Below, in pieces: positions 44,013 to 53,365 of a DNA stretch of 64,000 nt. The number at the start of each line of letters is the position of its first letter. Positions within the stretch are counted from its first letter, which is position 1. This stretch comes from Rhodoblastus sp052145335 (GTDB taxonomy: Bacteria; Pseudomonadota; Alphaproteobacteria; Rhizobiales; Beijerinckiaceae): positions 49,540 to 113,539 of the forward strand of contig NZ_JBKQOU010000091.1 in the NCBI RefSeq assembly GCF_052145335.1, in the 5' to 3' direction. Under the pieces are notes generated by a model. The model saw nothing but the letters and a program-made list of their open reading frames with translations. It was not told the origin of the DNA and searched no databases. The position numbers and the translations under genes were made by a program.

Positions 44013-44840
44013 TCAGGTCAGCCGCAACCTTGTCTCGCCGCTGACAAGGGCCTGACCGGCCTGCGCCGCCTCTTCCGCCCGGTCGAGGCGCAGCAGCGCC
44101 AAGCCTCGCGCGCCGGCGCTCGACCCCATCACACCGATCCTGATGTCGCCGGCCATGACGACGGCGCCGGGCGCCGGCCGCGCGCCTTCGAGGAAAACCT
44201 TCATCACCCGATTGCGGGTGAGGCCGCGATACTGCATCCGCGCCACGACTTCCTGGCCGACGAAACAGCCCTTCTTGAAGTCGACGCCATTAAGTTGATC
44301 CATATCCGCCTCATGCGGAAAAGCGTCGCCATAGACGAAATCGACGCCGCCCTCGGGCACGCCGAGCGCTATTCGATGCGCGTCATAATCTTCGACCCCG
44401 GCGTCGCCGCCGAATGTCGGCATCAGAGCCGGAATGTCGGCCGCCGGCGCGACCAACCGCGTTCCCATGTCGGGATGACGACCATCGCGCGCGCCCTCGG
44501 CGACTGGGCCGCCATAAAGCGCGATCACGCCGAAACGGTCGCTGACGTCGGCGATGTCCACTTTCGCGCGCAACTTGTACATCGACAGGCGCTTGATAAG
44601 TTCCGGAATTTTCTCGTGCTTAACGTCGAGCAAAATGGCGTCCTGGCCATTGATTTCAGATTTGGCCACCATCAGGAAATCGAACAATATCTTGCCCTGC
44701 GGCGTTAGCAGCGCCGCCCAGCGCGCCTCGTCGGCGCCGAGCGTCAGCACATTGCCGGTTACCAGCCCTTGCAAAAAGGCGCGCGCTTCCGCCCCGCCGA
44801 CGCGAACGAGTCCACGACCCGACAAATGCGACGCTTTCAT
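44013..44840 (-). CDS. ygfZ: YgfZ/GcvT family folate-dependent Fe-S maturation protein
   Basis: A 275-residue protein with the YgfZ hallmark KGCFVGQEVVARMQYRG near residue 190 and the GcvT-like N-terminal fold (FLQGLVTGNVL, TPQGKILFDFLM). It binds tetrahydrofolate and supports certain iron-sulphur enzymes. The frame remains open for almost 190 codons upstream, but these overlap pyrC and are not conserved in character; GAAGGGA precedes the chosen ATG at 44840. Confidence 0.92.
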   Translation of the reverse strand: MKASHLSGRGLVRVGGAEARAFLQGLVTGNVLTLGADEARWAALLTPQGKILFDFLMVAKSEINGQDAILLDVKHEKIPELIKRLSMYKLRAKVDIADVSDRFGVIALYGGPVAEGARDGRHPDMGTRLVAPAADIPALMPTFGGDAGVEDYDAHRIALGVPEGGVDFVYGDAFPHEADMDQLNGVDFKKGCFVGQEVVARMQYRGLTRNRVMKVFLEGARPAPGAVVMAGDIRIGVMGSSAGARGLALLRLDRAEEAAQAGQALVSGETRLRLT

Positions 44841-44993
44841 TCCCTTCCCCACATTCCTCTTGGCCGAGCGCGGCTTTCGCCCCCAGCACATTGTAGATGT
44901 ATACGTACGCTGCAAACTCAAGAACGTCGTGATAATAACGTAACCATGCAAGCTTCGGTCCGCGGCCGGGGCAAAATTTTTCCCGGAGGCCCC

Positions 44994-46322
44994 ATGCCGC
45001 AACAAAGCTTCGATTTCATCCTTCGGGGCGGCGTCCTGGTCAACCATGACGGCGCCGGCGCACGCGACATCGGCGTCATCGGCGAGACCATCGCCGCCAT
45101 TGGCGACTTGTCGCAGGCGAGCGCCCGGACGATTGTCGATTGCGCCGGACTGCACATATTGCCCGGCGTCATCGACACCCAGGTGCATTTCCGCGAACCC
45201 GGCCCAACCCACAAGGAAGATCTCGAAACCGGCTCGCGCGCCGCAGTGCTCGGCGGCGTCACCGGCGTGTTCGAAATGCCCAACACCAATCCGCTGACCA
45301 CGACGCCGGAGGCGCTGGCCGACAAGGTGGCCCGGGGAACCGGGCGGATGCACTGCGATTTCGCCTTTTATGTCGGCGGCACCCATGAAAACGCCAGGCA
45401 TGTCGCGGAACTGGAGCGCCTGCCCGGCGCCGCGGGCATAAAGGTCTTCATGGGCTCATCCACCGGCTCGCTGCTGGTCGCCGACGACGCCGGCGTCGCG
45501 GAAATTTTGCGCCACGCACGCCGGCGCGCCGCCTTCCACAGCGAGGACGAATTTCGCCTCAATGAGCGCATGGGCGAGCGCGTCCCCGGCGACCCCGCCT
45601 CGCATCCGGTCTGGCGCGACGCCGAGACCGCGCTGACCTGCACGAAACGGCTGATCGCCATCGCGCGGGAGCAACGCGCCCGCATTCACGTGCTGCATGT
45701 CTCGACCGGCGAAGAGATCGCCTTTTTGAGCCAGCACAAGGACGTTGCCAGCGTCGAGGTTACGCCTCACCACCTGACCCTGTCAGCCGACGATTACGCA
45801 AGGTTGGGGACGAAAATCCAGATGAACCCGCCGGTGCGCGACGCCGGGCATCGCGAAAAAATCTGGCGCGGACTCGACCAGGGCGTGGTCGACGTGCTCG
45901 GCTCCGACCATGCGCCGCACACGCTGGAAGAAAAAGCCAAGCCCTATCCCGACAGCCCCTCAGGCATGACCGGCGTGCAAACGCTCGTGCCGATCATGCT
46001 CGACCATGTCGCGGCCGGCCGTCTCACCCTGGCGCGTTTTGTCGACCTGACCAGCGCCGGCCCGGCCCGCCTGTTCCAGCTGGCGCGAAAGGGACGCGTC
46101 GCCGTCGGCTACGACGCCGACCTGACCGTCGTCGATCTGAAGCGGCGCGAAACCATCCGCAACGGCTGGATCGCCTCGCGCTGCGGTTGGACCCCCTATG
46201 ACGGCAAGGAAGTAACCGGCTGGCCGGTGGGGACCTTTGTGCGCGGCGCCCGCGTGATGTGGGAGGGCGAGGTTCTGACGCCTTCCACGGGCAAGCCGAT
46301 CCGCTTTCTCGAGGCGCTTTGA
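44994..46322 (+). CDS. pyrC: Dihydroorotase
   Basis: A 442-residue amidohydrolase of pyrimidine synthesis. Motifs: GVIDTQVHFREPGPTHKEDLETGS, FEMPNTNPL, IKVFMGSSTG with the Lys carrying the carbamate, HVLHVSTGEE, VEVTPHHL and VLGSDHAPHTLEEK. The metal motif HxH at the N-terminus is Q63-V-H65 here, so the first His is replaced. GGAGG precedes the ATG. pyrB and other pyr genes are not nearby. Allantoinase or hydantoinase activity is less likely. Confidence 0.88.
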   Translation: MPQQSFDFILRGGVLVNHDGAGARDIGVIGETIAAIGDLSQASARTIVDCAGLHILPGVIDTQVHFREPGPTHKEDLETGSRAAVLGGVTGVFEMPNTNPLTTTPEALADKVARGTGRMHCDFAFYVGGTHENARHVAELERLPGAAGIKVFMGSSTGSLLVADDAGVAEILRHARRRAAFHSEDEFRLNERMGERVPGDPASHPVWRDAETALTCTKRLIAIAREQRARIHVLHVSTGEEIAFLSQHKDVASVEVTPHHLTLSADDYARLGTKIQMNPPVRDAGHREKIWRGLDQGVVDVLGSDHAPHTLEEKAKPYPDSPSGMTGVQTLVPIMLDHVAAGRLTLARFVDLTSAGPARLFQLARKGRVAVGYDADLTVVDLKRRETIRNGWIASRCGWTPYDGKEVTGWPVGTFVRGARVMWEGEVLTPSTGKPIRFLEAL

Positions 46323-46356
46323 GTTCTATTCGCTCTCCCCTTTCACCGCCCGGAGC

Positions 46357-46749
46357 TTGACCCATGCGGATCAGCCCCAACTGACCTTCGACGGCAATTG
46401 CGAAGAAGCCTTCGCGTCCTACGCCGCGATTTTCGGCGCAACGCCGAGCGTCCTGATGCGCTTCAAGGATTTACCTGGCCTGACGCAGACGCCGGAAAGC
46501 TGGGGCGACAAGGTCATGCACGCGCAGATCGACATCGGCGGCGCACGGTTGATGGGCTCCGATCGCGCCGACCATCTTTACGATAAGGCGCAGGGCCTCA
46601 CTGTTTCGATCACCGTCGATACGCCGGAGGAAGCTGAGCGGTTTTTCGCCGCTTTGTCCGAGGGCGGGAAAATCACCATGCCGATGGCTGAAACCTTCTG
46701 GGAGCAACGCTTCGGCATGGTGGTCGACCGCTTCGACAAGGCCCTCTGA
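46357..46749 (+). CDS. VOC-family (PhnB-like) protein with a damaged start
   Basis: The frame encodes a PhnB-like glyoxalase/bleomycin-resistance fold: LTFDGNCEEAFASYAAIFGA, HAQIDIGGARLMGSD, then TPEEAERFFAALSEGG and MAETFWEQRFGMVVD. Family members normally begin with a short MxIxPYLTFDGN. Here the well-placed ATG at 46364 (GGAG eight bases before it) reads MRISPN and stops, while LTFDGN continues one frame away; a TTG at 46357 opens that frame but is too close to the GGAG. One missing base near 46380 explains this. Confidence 0.8.
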   Translation: MTHADQPQLTFDGNCEEAFASYAAIFGATPSVLMRFKDLPGLTQTPESWGDKVMHAQIDIGGARLMGSDRADHLYDKAQGLTVSITVDTPEEAERFFAALSEGGKITMPMAETFWEQRFGMVVDRFDKAL

Positions 46750-46773
46750 CCAAAGCTTTTCAGAGCGCCGCTG

Positions 46774-47133
46774 CTAGTCGGTCTGCGGACGGCGGCAGAC
46801 CCGCAGATAGGGGTGCTGGAAATCCCAGGTGCTGACGACGACGCGCCTGCGAAAGACGCAGTTCTGCTTGCCGGCATGATCGGCATAGAGCGTCATCAGA
46901 TGGAATTGGTCGGGGTCACGCCAATTTCTTTCCATATAGCCATTGGGATCGTATTTATACTGACCTGAGGTCCAGTAGGAGCCGGGATCGATCGGCCCCG
47001 GGTCCTTGTCCCAATAGGCCGTGCCATTGGCGGTTTTGATGTTTTGCGCCTGCGCCGGCGAGGCGAGACTGGCGGCCATGAGCGCGTACGCGCCAACCAG
47101 GGATATTTTCACAAACCAAGCCCGATTTTGCAT
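46774..47133 (-). CDS. Small secreted protein, paralogue A
   Basis: A 119-residue protein with a signal peptide (cleavage likely after SPAQAQ). The mature part has NGTAYWDKDPGPIDPGSYW, YKYDPNGY and YADHAGKQNCVFRRRVV, ending HPYLRVCR. Two Cys suggest one disulphide. It is clearly related to the gene 158 bases upstream on the same strand (mature parts align end to end). I know no function. Confidence 0.75.
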   Translation of the reverse strand: MQNRAWFVKISLVGAYALMAASLASPAQAQNIKTANGTAYWDKDPGPIDPGSYWTSGQYKYDPNGYMERNWRDPDQFHLMTLYADHAGKQNCVFRRRVVVSTWDFQHPYLRVCRRPQTD

Positions 47134-47223
47134 GCGATCGGTCCTTCATTGCCACGCCCGCGGGCGGAATCCATATACGCAATCTCATGGCGGCGCGAGA
47201 CGACAAAGGAGGCCGATCGACAA

Positions 47224-47248
47224 AAAGGCCGGCTGGTCGCCGGCCTTT
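47224..47248 (-). terminator. Rho-independent terminator between the secreted paralogues
   Basis: AAAGGCCGGC (47224-47233), TGGTC loop, GCCGGCCTTT (47239-47248). On the minus strand the stem is followed by TTTTTG-type T residues. It ends the upstream paralogue 43 bases after its stop and isolates the two genes transcriptionally. Confidence 0.75.
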
Positions 47249-47290
47249 CGTTCGATGATCTCGCCATCGCCAGCGCGTGCGTAGCGCCCG

Positions 47291-47644
47291 TCAGGACGGG
47301 CGGCACACTTTCACATAAGGATGCATATATTCCCAGTTGGAGTTGACGACGCGCTTGCGCCAGACGCAACGCGCCGGTCCCGCATGATCGGCATAAATCA
47401 CGTCGGTATAATCGGCCGGATCCTGGCTCCAGTATCCGAGATAATGATGCGGGTCGTATCTATATTCGCCGCCGGCCCAGAAAGCGCCCGGATCGATGGG
47501 GCCGGGATCGCCCCGCCAATAAGCCTGGCCATTGACCGTCCTCATGCTTTGCGCCTGCACGGGCGTCATCGCCGCCAGGGCGGTGGCCGCGAGCATGGCC
47601 GCTGATACGGCCGCCGATTTTGCGATGCCAAACCGATGTTTCAT
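47291..47644 (-). CDS. Small secreted protein, paralogue B
   Basis: A 117-residue protein with a long signal peptide ending TPVQAQ, then NGQAYWRGDPGPIDPGAFW, YRYDPHHYLGYW and YADHAGPARCVWRKRVV, ending HPYVKVCR. AGGAGA precedes the ATG at 47644. Its match to paralogue A runs over the whole mature chain, including both Cys and the AYW and GPIDPG motifs, so this is a tandem duplication. Confidence 0.8.
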   Translation of the reverse strand: MKHRFGIAKSAAVSAAMLAATALAAMTPVQAQSMRTVNGQAYWRGDPGPIDPGAFWAGGEYRYDPHHYLGYWSQDPADYTDVIYADHAGPARCVWRKRVVNSNWEYMHPYVKVCRPS

Positions 47645-47793
47645 CGGATTTCTCCTCGCTCCCGTCACGCCTCTGCCGGCGCGACTCCTTCCACACTCCC
47701 AATGATTGAGCGGGATTATGGTTGCGTCTGCGGACCCCGTTTGGCAATCAAAATGAACTAAAATTTTTTTAACAATTTCAATAGGCTATACCT

Positions 47794-49995
47794 TTACCGC
47801 CCAAACAGCTGCTGGAAAATATTGCCGTCGTCGGCGGCCTGTCGCGGGCGGCGGCCCGGTGGCCCGTTGGGGATGTTTTCCGGCGGCGTCGGCTCCTCGT
47901 CGCGTTCGGGCGCTTCCGTGACGACGCGGCCAGGACCGTTGATCACCACCGGCAAGCCGGGGTTCGAGGTGTCCATATGGACCGCGGCGGCACGCGGCGC
48001 CTCGGCGGGCGGCGCCGCCTGCGGCCATAGCGAGGCCGCCGGCCCCCCGGTCAGGCTCTCGCTGCGCCAGCCGCCGCTCGGCAAACCAGCCACCACCATC
48101 CCCTTCAAGGCCTCGCGCATAAAACGCGACCAGATCTCGACCGGGAGATTGGCGCCCGAGGCTTTTTTGGTGGGCGAATTATCGTCATTGCCGATCCAGA
48201 CGCCGGTAATCAGCTGGCTGGTGTAGCCGACGAACCAGGCGTCGCGGTAGTCCTGGCTGGTGCCGGTCTTTCCCGCCGCCTCCCAGCCCGGCAGATCGGC
48301 TTTCTTGCCCGTGCCGATGGCCAGCGTCTGCTCCAGCATGGAATTCATCATCGCCACATATTGCGGCTCGACGACGCGCCCGTTGCTTGAGCCCTTTCGC
48401 GCGTAAAGCAGCTTGCCGTCGGCCGTGCGCACCTTGGTGATGATATGCGGCTGCACGCCAATGCCGCCATTGGCGAAGGGCGCATAGGCGGAAACCAGCT
48501 CCAGCGGCGTGACTTCGGAGGTGCCGAGCGCGATCGAGGCGTTGGGCTGCAAATCCGAGTTGACGCCAAGCCGGCGCGCGGTCTGGATAATGGCGCGCGG
48601 ACCGACCTCCAGCCCCAGCCGCACCGCCACGGTATTCAGCGACAAAGCGAGCGCCGTGGTGAGATTGACCGGGCCCATGTATCTGTGGGTCGAGTTTTCC
48701 GGCTGCCAACCGCGGACATTGATCGGCGCGTCTTCCCGCACAGTGTCGGGCGTCAGTCCATGTTCGAGCGCCGTCAGATAGACGAAGGGCTTGAACGAGG
48801 AGCCGGGTTGGCGACGCGCGGAAACCGCGCGGTCGAACTGGCTGTCCTCGTAATCGCGGCCGCCGATCAGGGCGCGGATCGCTCCATTGCCGTCGAGCGA
48901 AACCAGCGCGCCCTGCGACACGCCGTATTTCGGGCCCTGTTTCGACATGACGTCGGTGAGCGCGCGCTCGGCGGAAGCCTGCATCGCCGGGTCGATGGTC
49001 GAGGTGACGACGATATCCTCGTCAATGGCGCCAATGGTGTCGTCGAGCACGTCCATGACGTAGTCTGCGGCGTAATTGAGCGAGCCGCCGGCTCTTCCGC
49101 GCACCGCACGGGCCGGGCGGGACAGGGCCACCTGCGCCATGGCCTCGGTGATATGACCCTCCTGCGCCATGGCCGCAATGACCTGATTGGCCCGCTCGAC
49201 CGCCGCCGCCTCGTTATGGTTCGGCGCGAGCTTGGTCGGCGCCTTCATCAGTCCGGCGAGCATCGCCGCCTCGGGAAGCGTCACCTGCCTGGCGGTATGC
49301 CCGAAATATTTCTCGGCCGCCGCGTCGACGCCATAGGCGCCGGAACCGAAATAGACGCGGTTGAGGTAAAGTTCGAGAATCTGATCCTTGGAATAGCGAT
49401 GCTCCAGCCAGAGCGCCAGGATCGCCTCCTGGATTTTCCGCGAGACCGTGCGTTCTTGCGTCAGGAACAGGTTCTTCGCCAATTGCTGCGTCAGGGTCGA
49501 GCCGCCCTGGATTCCTCCCCGGCCCAGGACATTGCGGAACATGGCGCGGAAAATGCCGACGGGGTCTACGCCCCAATGGCTGTAAAAGCGGCGGTCCTCG
49601 ATCGCGACAAAGGCCTTCGGCAGATAGGGAGGCAGGTCCTGTAGACGAACAGCCGCGCCGCCCGTATCGCCGCGATTGGCGAGCAGGCTGCCGTCGACGC
49701 CGAGCACGGCTATATTGGGCGGGCGCTTGGGAACCGCGAGATGGTCGATATGCGGCAGTTGCGAGCCGTAATAGACGACCAGCCCGCCGGCGCCGATCAG
49801 ACCCCAGACCGCGAAGACGAAGCCCCAATAGAACAGCCGGCCAAGAAAAGAGCTTTTGCGTTTTTTAGCCGCCGGCTTTTCGTCGCCTCTCGCCCTTTTC
49901 CCAGAGCGGGCCTCCGCCTCGACGCGAGGCGCGCCTCCAGCCCTGGCCCCGAAGCCAGGCTCGATGCGCTCGCCGCCCGATCTTTTCCGCGCCAT
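47794..49995 (-). CDS. Class A penicillin-binding protein (PBP1A family)
   Basis: A 733-residue bifunctional peptidoglycan synthase. A basic cytoplasmic tail of ~50 residues and one membrane helix precede the GT51 glycosyltransferase domain (AFVAIEDRRFYSHWGVD with the catalytic Glu, GGSTLTQQLAKNL, ERTVSRKIQEA). The transpeptidase domain has SSFK in RQPGSSFKPF (active Ser), SLN in SLNTV, and KTGTS. The C-terminal tail is Pro-rich. It is divergent from dnaN with a 219-base gap between starts. Confidence 0.95.
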   Translation of the reverse strand: MARKRSGGERIEPGFGARAGGAPRVEAEARSGKRARGDEKPAAKKRKSSFLGRLFYWGFVFAVWGLIGAGGLVVYYGSQLPHIDHLAVPKRPPNIAVLGVDGSLLANRGDTGGAAVRLQDLPPYLPKAFVAIEDRRFYSHWGVDPVGIFRAMFRNVLGRGGIQGGSTLTQQLAKNLFLTQERTVSRKIQEAILALWLEHRYSKDQILELYLNRVYFGSGAYGVDAAAEKYFGHTARQVTLPEAAMLAGLMKAPTKLAPNHNEAAAVERANQVIAAMAQEGHITEAMAQVALSRPARAVRGRAGGSLNYAADYVMDVLDDTIGAIDEDIVVTSTIDPAMQASAERALTDVMSKQGPKYGVSQGALVSLDGNGAIRALIGGRDYEDSQFDRAVSARRQPGSSFKPFVYLTALEHGLTPDTVREDAPINVRGWQPENSTHRYMGPVNLTTALALSLNTVAVRLGLEVGPRAIIQTARRLGVNSDLQPNASIALGTSEVTPLELVSAYAPFANGGIGVQPHIITKVRTADGKLLYARKGSSNGRVVEPQYVAMMNSMLEQTLAIGTGKKADLPGWEAAGKTGTSQDYRDAWFVGYTSQLITGVWIGNDDNSPTKKASGANLPVEIWSRFMREALKGMVVAGLPSGGWRSESLTGGPAASLWPQAAPPAEAPRAAAVHMDTSNPGLPVVINGPGRVVTEAPERDEEPTPPENIPNGPPGRRPRQAADDGNIFQQLFGR

Positions 49996-50214
49996 GATTC
50001 CGCCGTCCGACTCCCGAGATGAGGGGTCTGTTTTGATGCTAAAGTCGGCGAATTAAGGGCCGGTTAAGTTTTTCCTGCGTCGCTTCCGCTGCGGCGCCGC
50101 TAAAACCTGCTAAAACTTCAGGCAATCGCCACCCGCCTCCTTGCTTTGGCGGCCGAGCCGCTGCAAAGTTGCGCCCCCGCAAAACGGAAATTTGTGAATT
50201 CGGATCGCCGCCCC

Positions 50215-51333
50215 ATGAAAGTCACGCTTGAGAGATCGGCTCTGCTCAAATCGCTGGGCCACGTGCATCGCGTCGTCGAGCGGCGCACGACGATCCCGAT
50301 CCTCTCCAATGTCCTGCTCAGCGCCGGCGGCGCCGGAGTGCAGCTCAAGGCGACCGATCTCGATCTTGAAGTGACCGAAACGGTTCCCGCCGATGTCGGC
50401 CAGGCCGGCGCCACCACCCTGCCGGCCCATACGCTCTATGAAATTGTGCGCAAATTGCCTGACGGCGCGCAGGTCTCGCTGGAGACGGGGAGCGACAACA
50501 GCCAGTTGCAATTGCGCTCGGGCCGTTCGCGCTTCAGCCTGCAATCCCTGCCGGAGAGCGATTTCCCCGATCTCGCGGCGGGCGAACTCAGCCATCGCTT
50601 CAAGCTGCCGGCCGGCGATCTGCGCCGCCTGATCGACAAGACGCAATTCGCCATCTCCAACGAAGAAACCCGCTATTACCTCAATGGGGTGTTCATGCAT
50701 GTCTCCGAGGCCGACGGACAGCCCGTGTTGCGGGCGGTGGCGACCGACGGCCACCGGCTGGCGCGGCTTGAGACCGCGGCCCCGGCGGGCGCCGTAGGCA
50801 TGCCGGGCATCATCGTGCCGCGCAAGGCGGTTGCAGAAGTGCAGAAGCTGATCGAAGACCCCGATATTGAAGTCGAAGTCGAGCTTTCCGCGGCGAAAAT
50901 CCGCTTCACCCTCGGCGCGGTGGTGCTGACCTCGAAACTGATCGACGGCTCCTTTCCCGATTACGCCCGGGTCATTCCGGCGCATAACGACAAGTTCCTC
51001 ACCGTCGAGCGCCGCGATTTCGCCGACGCGGTAGACCGCGTCTCGACCATTTCCTCGGAACGCGGGCGGGCGGTCAAACTCGCGGTTTCCGAAGGCAAGC
51101 TGGTGCTTTCCGTCACCAATCCGGATTCCGGCTCGGCGATCGAGGAGCTGGAGGTCGATTACAACGCGGCGCCATTGGAAATCGGCTTCAACGCCCGTTA
51201 CCTGATCGACATCGCCAACCAGCTCGACAGTGATACGGCTTTGTTCAAGCTCAACGATTCCGGCTCGCCGACCATCGTGCAGGACCGTGACGGCGCCAGC
51301 GCGCTTTACGTGCTGATGCCCATGAGGGTTTAA
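50215..51333 (+). CDS. dnaN: DNA polymerase III beta subunit (sliding clamp)
   Basis: A 372-residue clamp of normal length with three repeated domains: MKVTLERSALLKSLGHVHRVVERRTTIPILSNVLL at the N-terminus, FAISNEETRYYLNGVFMH, ATDGHRLARLE, and VLMPMRV at the C-terminus. It rings DNA and tethers polymerase III. Start at the ATG 50215, giving the usual MKVTLER beginning; an upstream in-frame ATG at 50146 adds a poorly conserved tail. dnaA and recF, common neighbours elsewhere, are absent here. Confidence 0.97.
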   Translation: MKVTLERSALLKSLGHVHRVVERRTTIPILSNVLLSAGGAGVQLKATDLDLEVTETVPADVGQAGATTLPAHTLYEIVRKLPDGAQVSLETGSDNSQLQLRSGRSRFSLQSLPESDFPDLAAGELSHRFKLPAGDLRRLIDKTQFAISNEETRYYLNGVFMHVSEADGQPVLRAVATDGHRLARLETAAPAGAVGMPGIIVPRKAVAEVQKLIEDPDIEVEVELSAAKIRFTLGAVVLTSKLIDGSFPDYARVIPAHNDKFLTVERRDFADAVDRVSTISSERGRAVKLAVSEGKLVLSVTNPDSGSAIEELEVDYNAAPLEIGFNARYLIDIANQLDSDTALFKLNDSGSPTIVQDRDGASALYVLMPMRV

Positions 51334-51368
51334 AGATCGACGAGTCCCGCGGCGCGGCTCGCCCGGCA

Positions 51369-53360
51369 GTGGTGGCCCCGTCCCTTCCGCGCCTGAATTT
51401 TCGCCCCGACATCAACGGCTTGCGCGCCATCGCGGTGGTCAGCGTGGTCGCCTTTCACGTCGAGCGGCGGCTGGCGCCCGGAGGCTTCGTCGGCGTCGAT
51501 ATTTTTTTCGTCATTTCCGGCTATCTGATCTCGCGGATCATTCTTTCGGAAATTGCGGCGGACCGTTTCAACTTGCGCCGCTTCTACGCGCGAAGGGTGC
51601 GGCGCATTTTTCCGGCCCTGGCGGTGGTGCTCGGCTTTGTCTGGGTTTGCGGACTGCTTTGGCTCAGTCCGCCCGCGCTGACCGTGCTCGGCCAGCATCA
51701 GCTTGAAGCCGCAGCCTATATCCTCAATTTCAGCCTGGCGTCGGAGGCCAATTATTTCGCCCCGGCGACGCAGGGCAATCCGCTGCTGCATTTGTGGTCG
51801 CTGAGCATCGAGGAGCAATTCTACATCGTCTGGCCGGCGCTGCTGCTGGTCGCCGCCCGGCTGCGCCTGCCAATCGGCGCGATGATCCTGCTGTTCATGG
51901 CGCTGTCGTTCGGCTTCAATCTCCATCAGACGGTCGAAAACCCCACCGCCGCATTCTATCTTCCCTGGGGCCGCGCCTGGGAACTGGCGCTGGGCGCCGC
52001 CGTGGCGCGCTTCGAGTTCTTACGTGAGCCGCTCGCCACTTCGCGACAAGGAGGATTGGCGCTCCTTGGAATCGCGCTGATGGCAGGCGCGATTTTCCTG
52101 TTCGAGGAAAGCCAGCCTTTTCCCGGCTGGCGCGCCGCGGTTCCGACGCTGGGCTGCGCGCTGGTCATCGCCTTTCCGGGCCGGTGGAGCGAGAAAATCC
52201 TGCGCGCGCCGCCGATGCAGTTTTTCGGCAGCCTGTCCTATCCCTTCTACCTCTGGCACTGGCCTTTGCTGGCTTTCGCCTTTTTGCGCTGGGGCGACCT
52301 GACGCCGTTGGGCCTGCGGCTGGCTTTGGCCGTTCTGGCGCTGATTCTCGCCGTCTTGACCAATCGCCTCATTGAGCGTCCCGTATTCGCCTTTTCCGTG
52401 CGGCGTCCGCGAAAAACCGTCGCGGGACTGGCCTCGGTTCTCATCGCGCTCGGATTGATCGGAATGCTGACGCGAGCGGAAAAAGGCTTTCCTGGCCGCT
52501 ATCCCGCCCAGGTCGCGGCGATTTTCGCCTTTCCGCCGCATGGGTTCGACCAGAAGTTCTATCGCGCCGGCCAATGTTACGACGATCGGCAGGATGAGGC
52601 CCTGACCGCCGCGAATGTGGCCGAAGCTTTCGCGCCGCAATGCCTGCAAAAAGCCGATCCCGCCAAGCCGACCATCCTGCTGCTGGGCGACTCGCACGGG
52701 GCGCATCTTTATCCCGGGCTCAAGGCCAGATTCGGCGACAGGGCCAATATCCTGCAACTCAACGCCAGCTATTGCGCGCCGCTGGTCGAAAAGATCGATC
52801 TGTCGGCGGGGGGCGTGACGGCGACGCAACGCTGCCGTGTGATCAACGACTATGTGTTTGCCCAGGTCGAAGCGCTGAAACCCGAGATTGTGGTCGTCGG
52901 CGCTTATTTCGGCCTTTTCCTGAATTCGCCGGCCTGGGCCTATCGCGATTTCCTGCAAAATTTCCGCGCCGGCGCCTCGGCCCTGCGCGCGCGCGGCGTC
53001 GGCCATGTCATCATTTCCGGCCAGATTCCGACATGGACGCCGAGCCTGCCGCAACTGGCGGCCAACGAGCTTTTGAATGACGGGATGTCTCCCGTCTTCT
53101 CCACAAGCGGCCTCGACACGAAAAACCTCGCCGTCGACGCCGCCTTGCGCCAAAGGGATTTTGGCGCGGGAGCGACTTATGTGTCGCTGGTCGAAAAGCT
53201 GTGCGAGGACGAAGGCTGCCGCCGCCGGCTTGGCGACGATCTTCCCGACGATCTGATGGCCATCGATTACGGCCATTTTTCGCAGCGCGGCTCCGAATAT
53301 GTCGTGGGTGAAATTTTGGGGCCGGAGATCGAAAAAGCGCTCGCCGCGCGAAAACGCTGA
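51369..53360 (+). CDS. Acyltransferase-3 with C-terminal SGNH domain (OafA/YrhL-like)
   Basis: A 663-residue membrane enzyme that probably acetylates a surface polysaccharide or peptidoglycan. The acyltransferase-3 half has about ten helices with NGLRAIAVVSVVAFHV, GVDIFFVISGYLI, FYARRVRRIFPAL and SLSIEEQFYIVWP. The SGNH half has LLLGDSHGAHLY and DYGHFSQRGSEY (the catalytic Asp-His). It begins with GTG-GTG after dnaN without a clear ribosome-binding site, possibly translated from the dnaN message. Confidence 0.93.
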   Translation: MVAPSLPRLNFRPDINGLRAIAVVSVVAFHVERRLAPGGFVGVDIFFVISGYLISRIILSEIAADRFNLRRFYARRVRRIFPALAVVLGFVWVCGLLWLSPPALTVLGQHQLEAAAYILNFSLASEANYFAPATQGNPLLHLWSLSIEEQFYIVWPALLLVAARLRLPIGAMILLFMALSFGFNLHQTVENPTAAFYLPWGRAWELALGAAVARFEFLREPLATSRQGGLALLGIALMAGAIFLFEESQPFPGWRAAVPTLGCALVIAFPGRWSEKILRAPPMQFFGSLSYPFYLWHWPLLAFAFLRWGDLTPLGLRLALAVLALILAVLTNRLIERPVFAFSVRRPRKTVAGLASVLIALGLIGMLTRAEKGFPGRYPAQVAAIFAFPPHGFDQKFYRAGQCYDDRQDEALTAANVAEAFAPQCLQKADPAKPTILLLGDSHGAHLYPGLKARFGDRANILQLNASYCAPLVEKIDLSAGGVTATQRCRVINDYVFAQVEALKPEIVVVGAYFGLFLNSPAWAYRDFLQNFRAGASALRARGVGHVIISGQIPTWTPSLPQLAANELLNDGMSPVFSTSGLDTKNLAVDAALRQRDFGAGATYVSLVEKLCEDEGCRRRLGDDLPDDLMAIDYGHFSQRGSEYVVGEILGPEIEKALAARKR

Positions 53361-53365
53361 ATTTT

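Noticed and set aside
49996..50214. Replication origin near dnaN
   Set aside because: No DnaA-box cluster or dnaA gene was recognised in the short gap; dnaN alone is not evidence for oriC.
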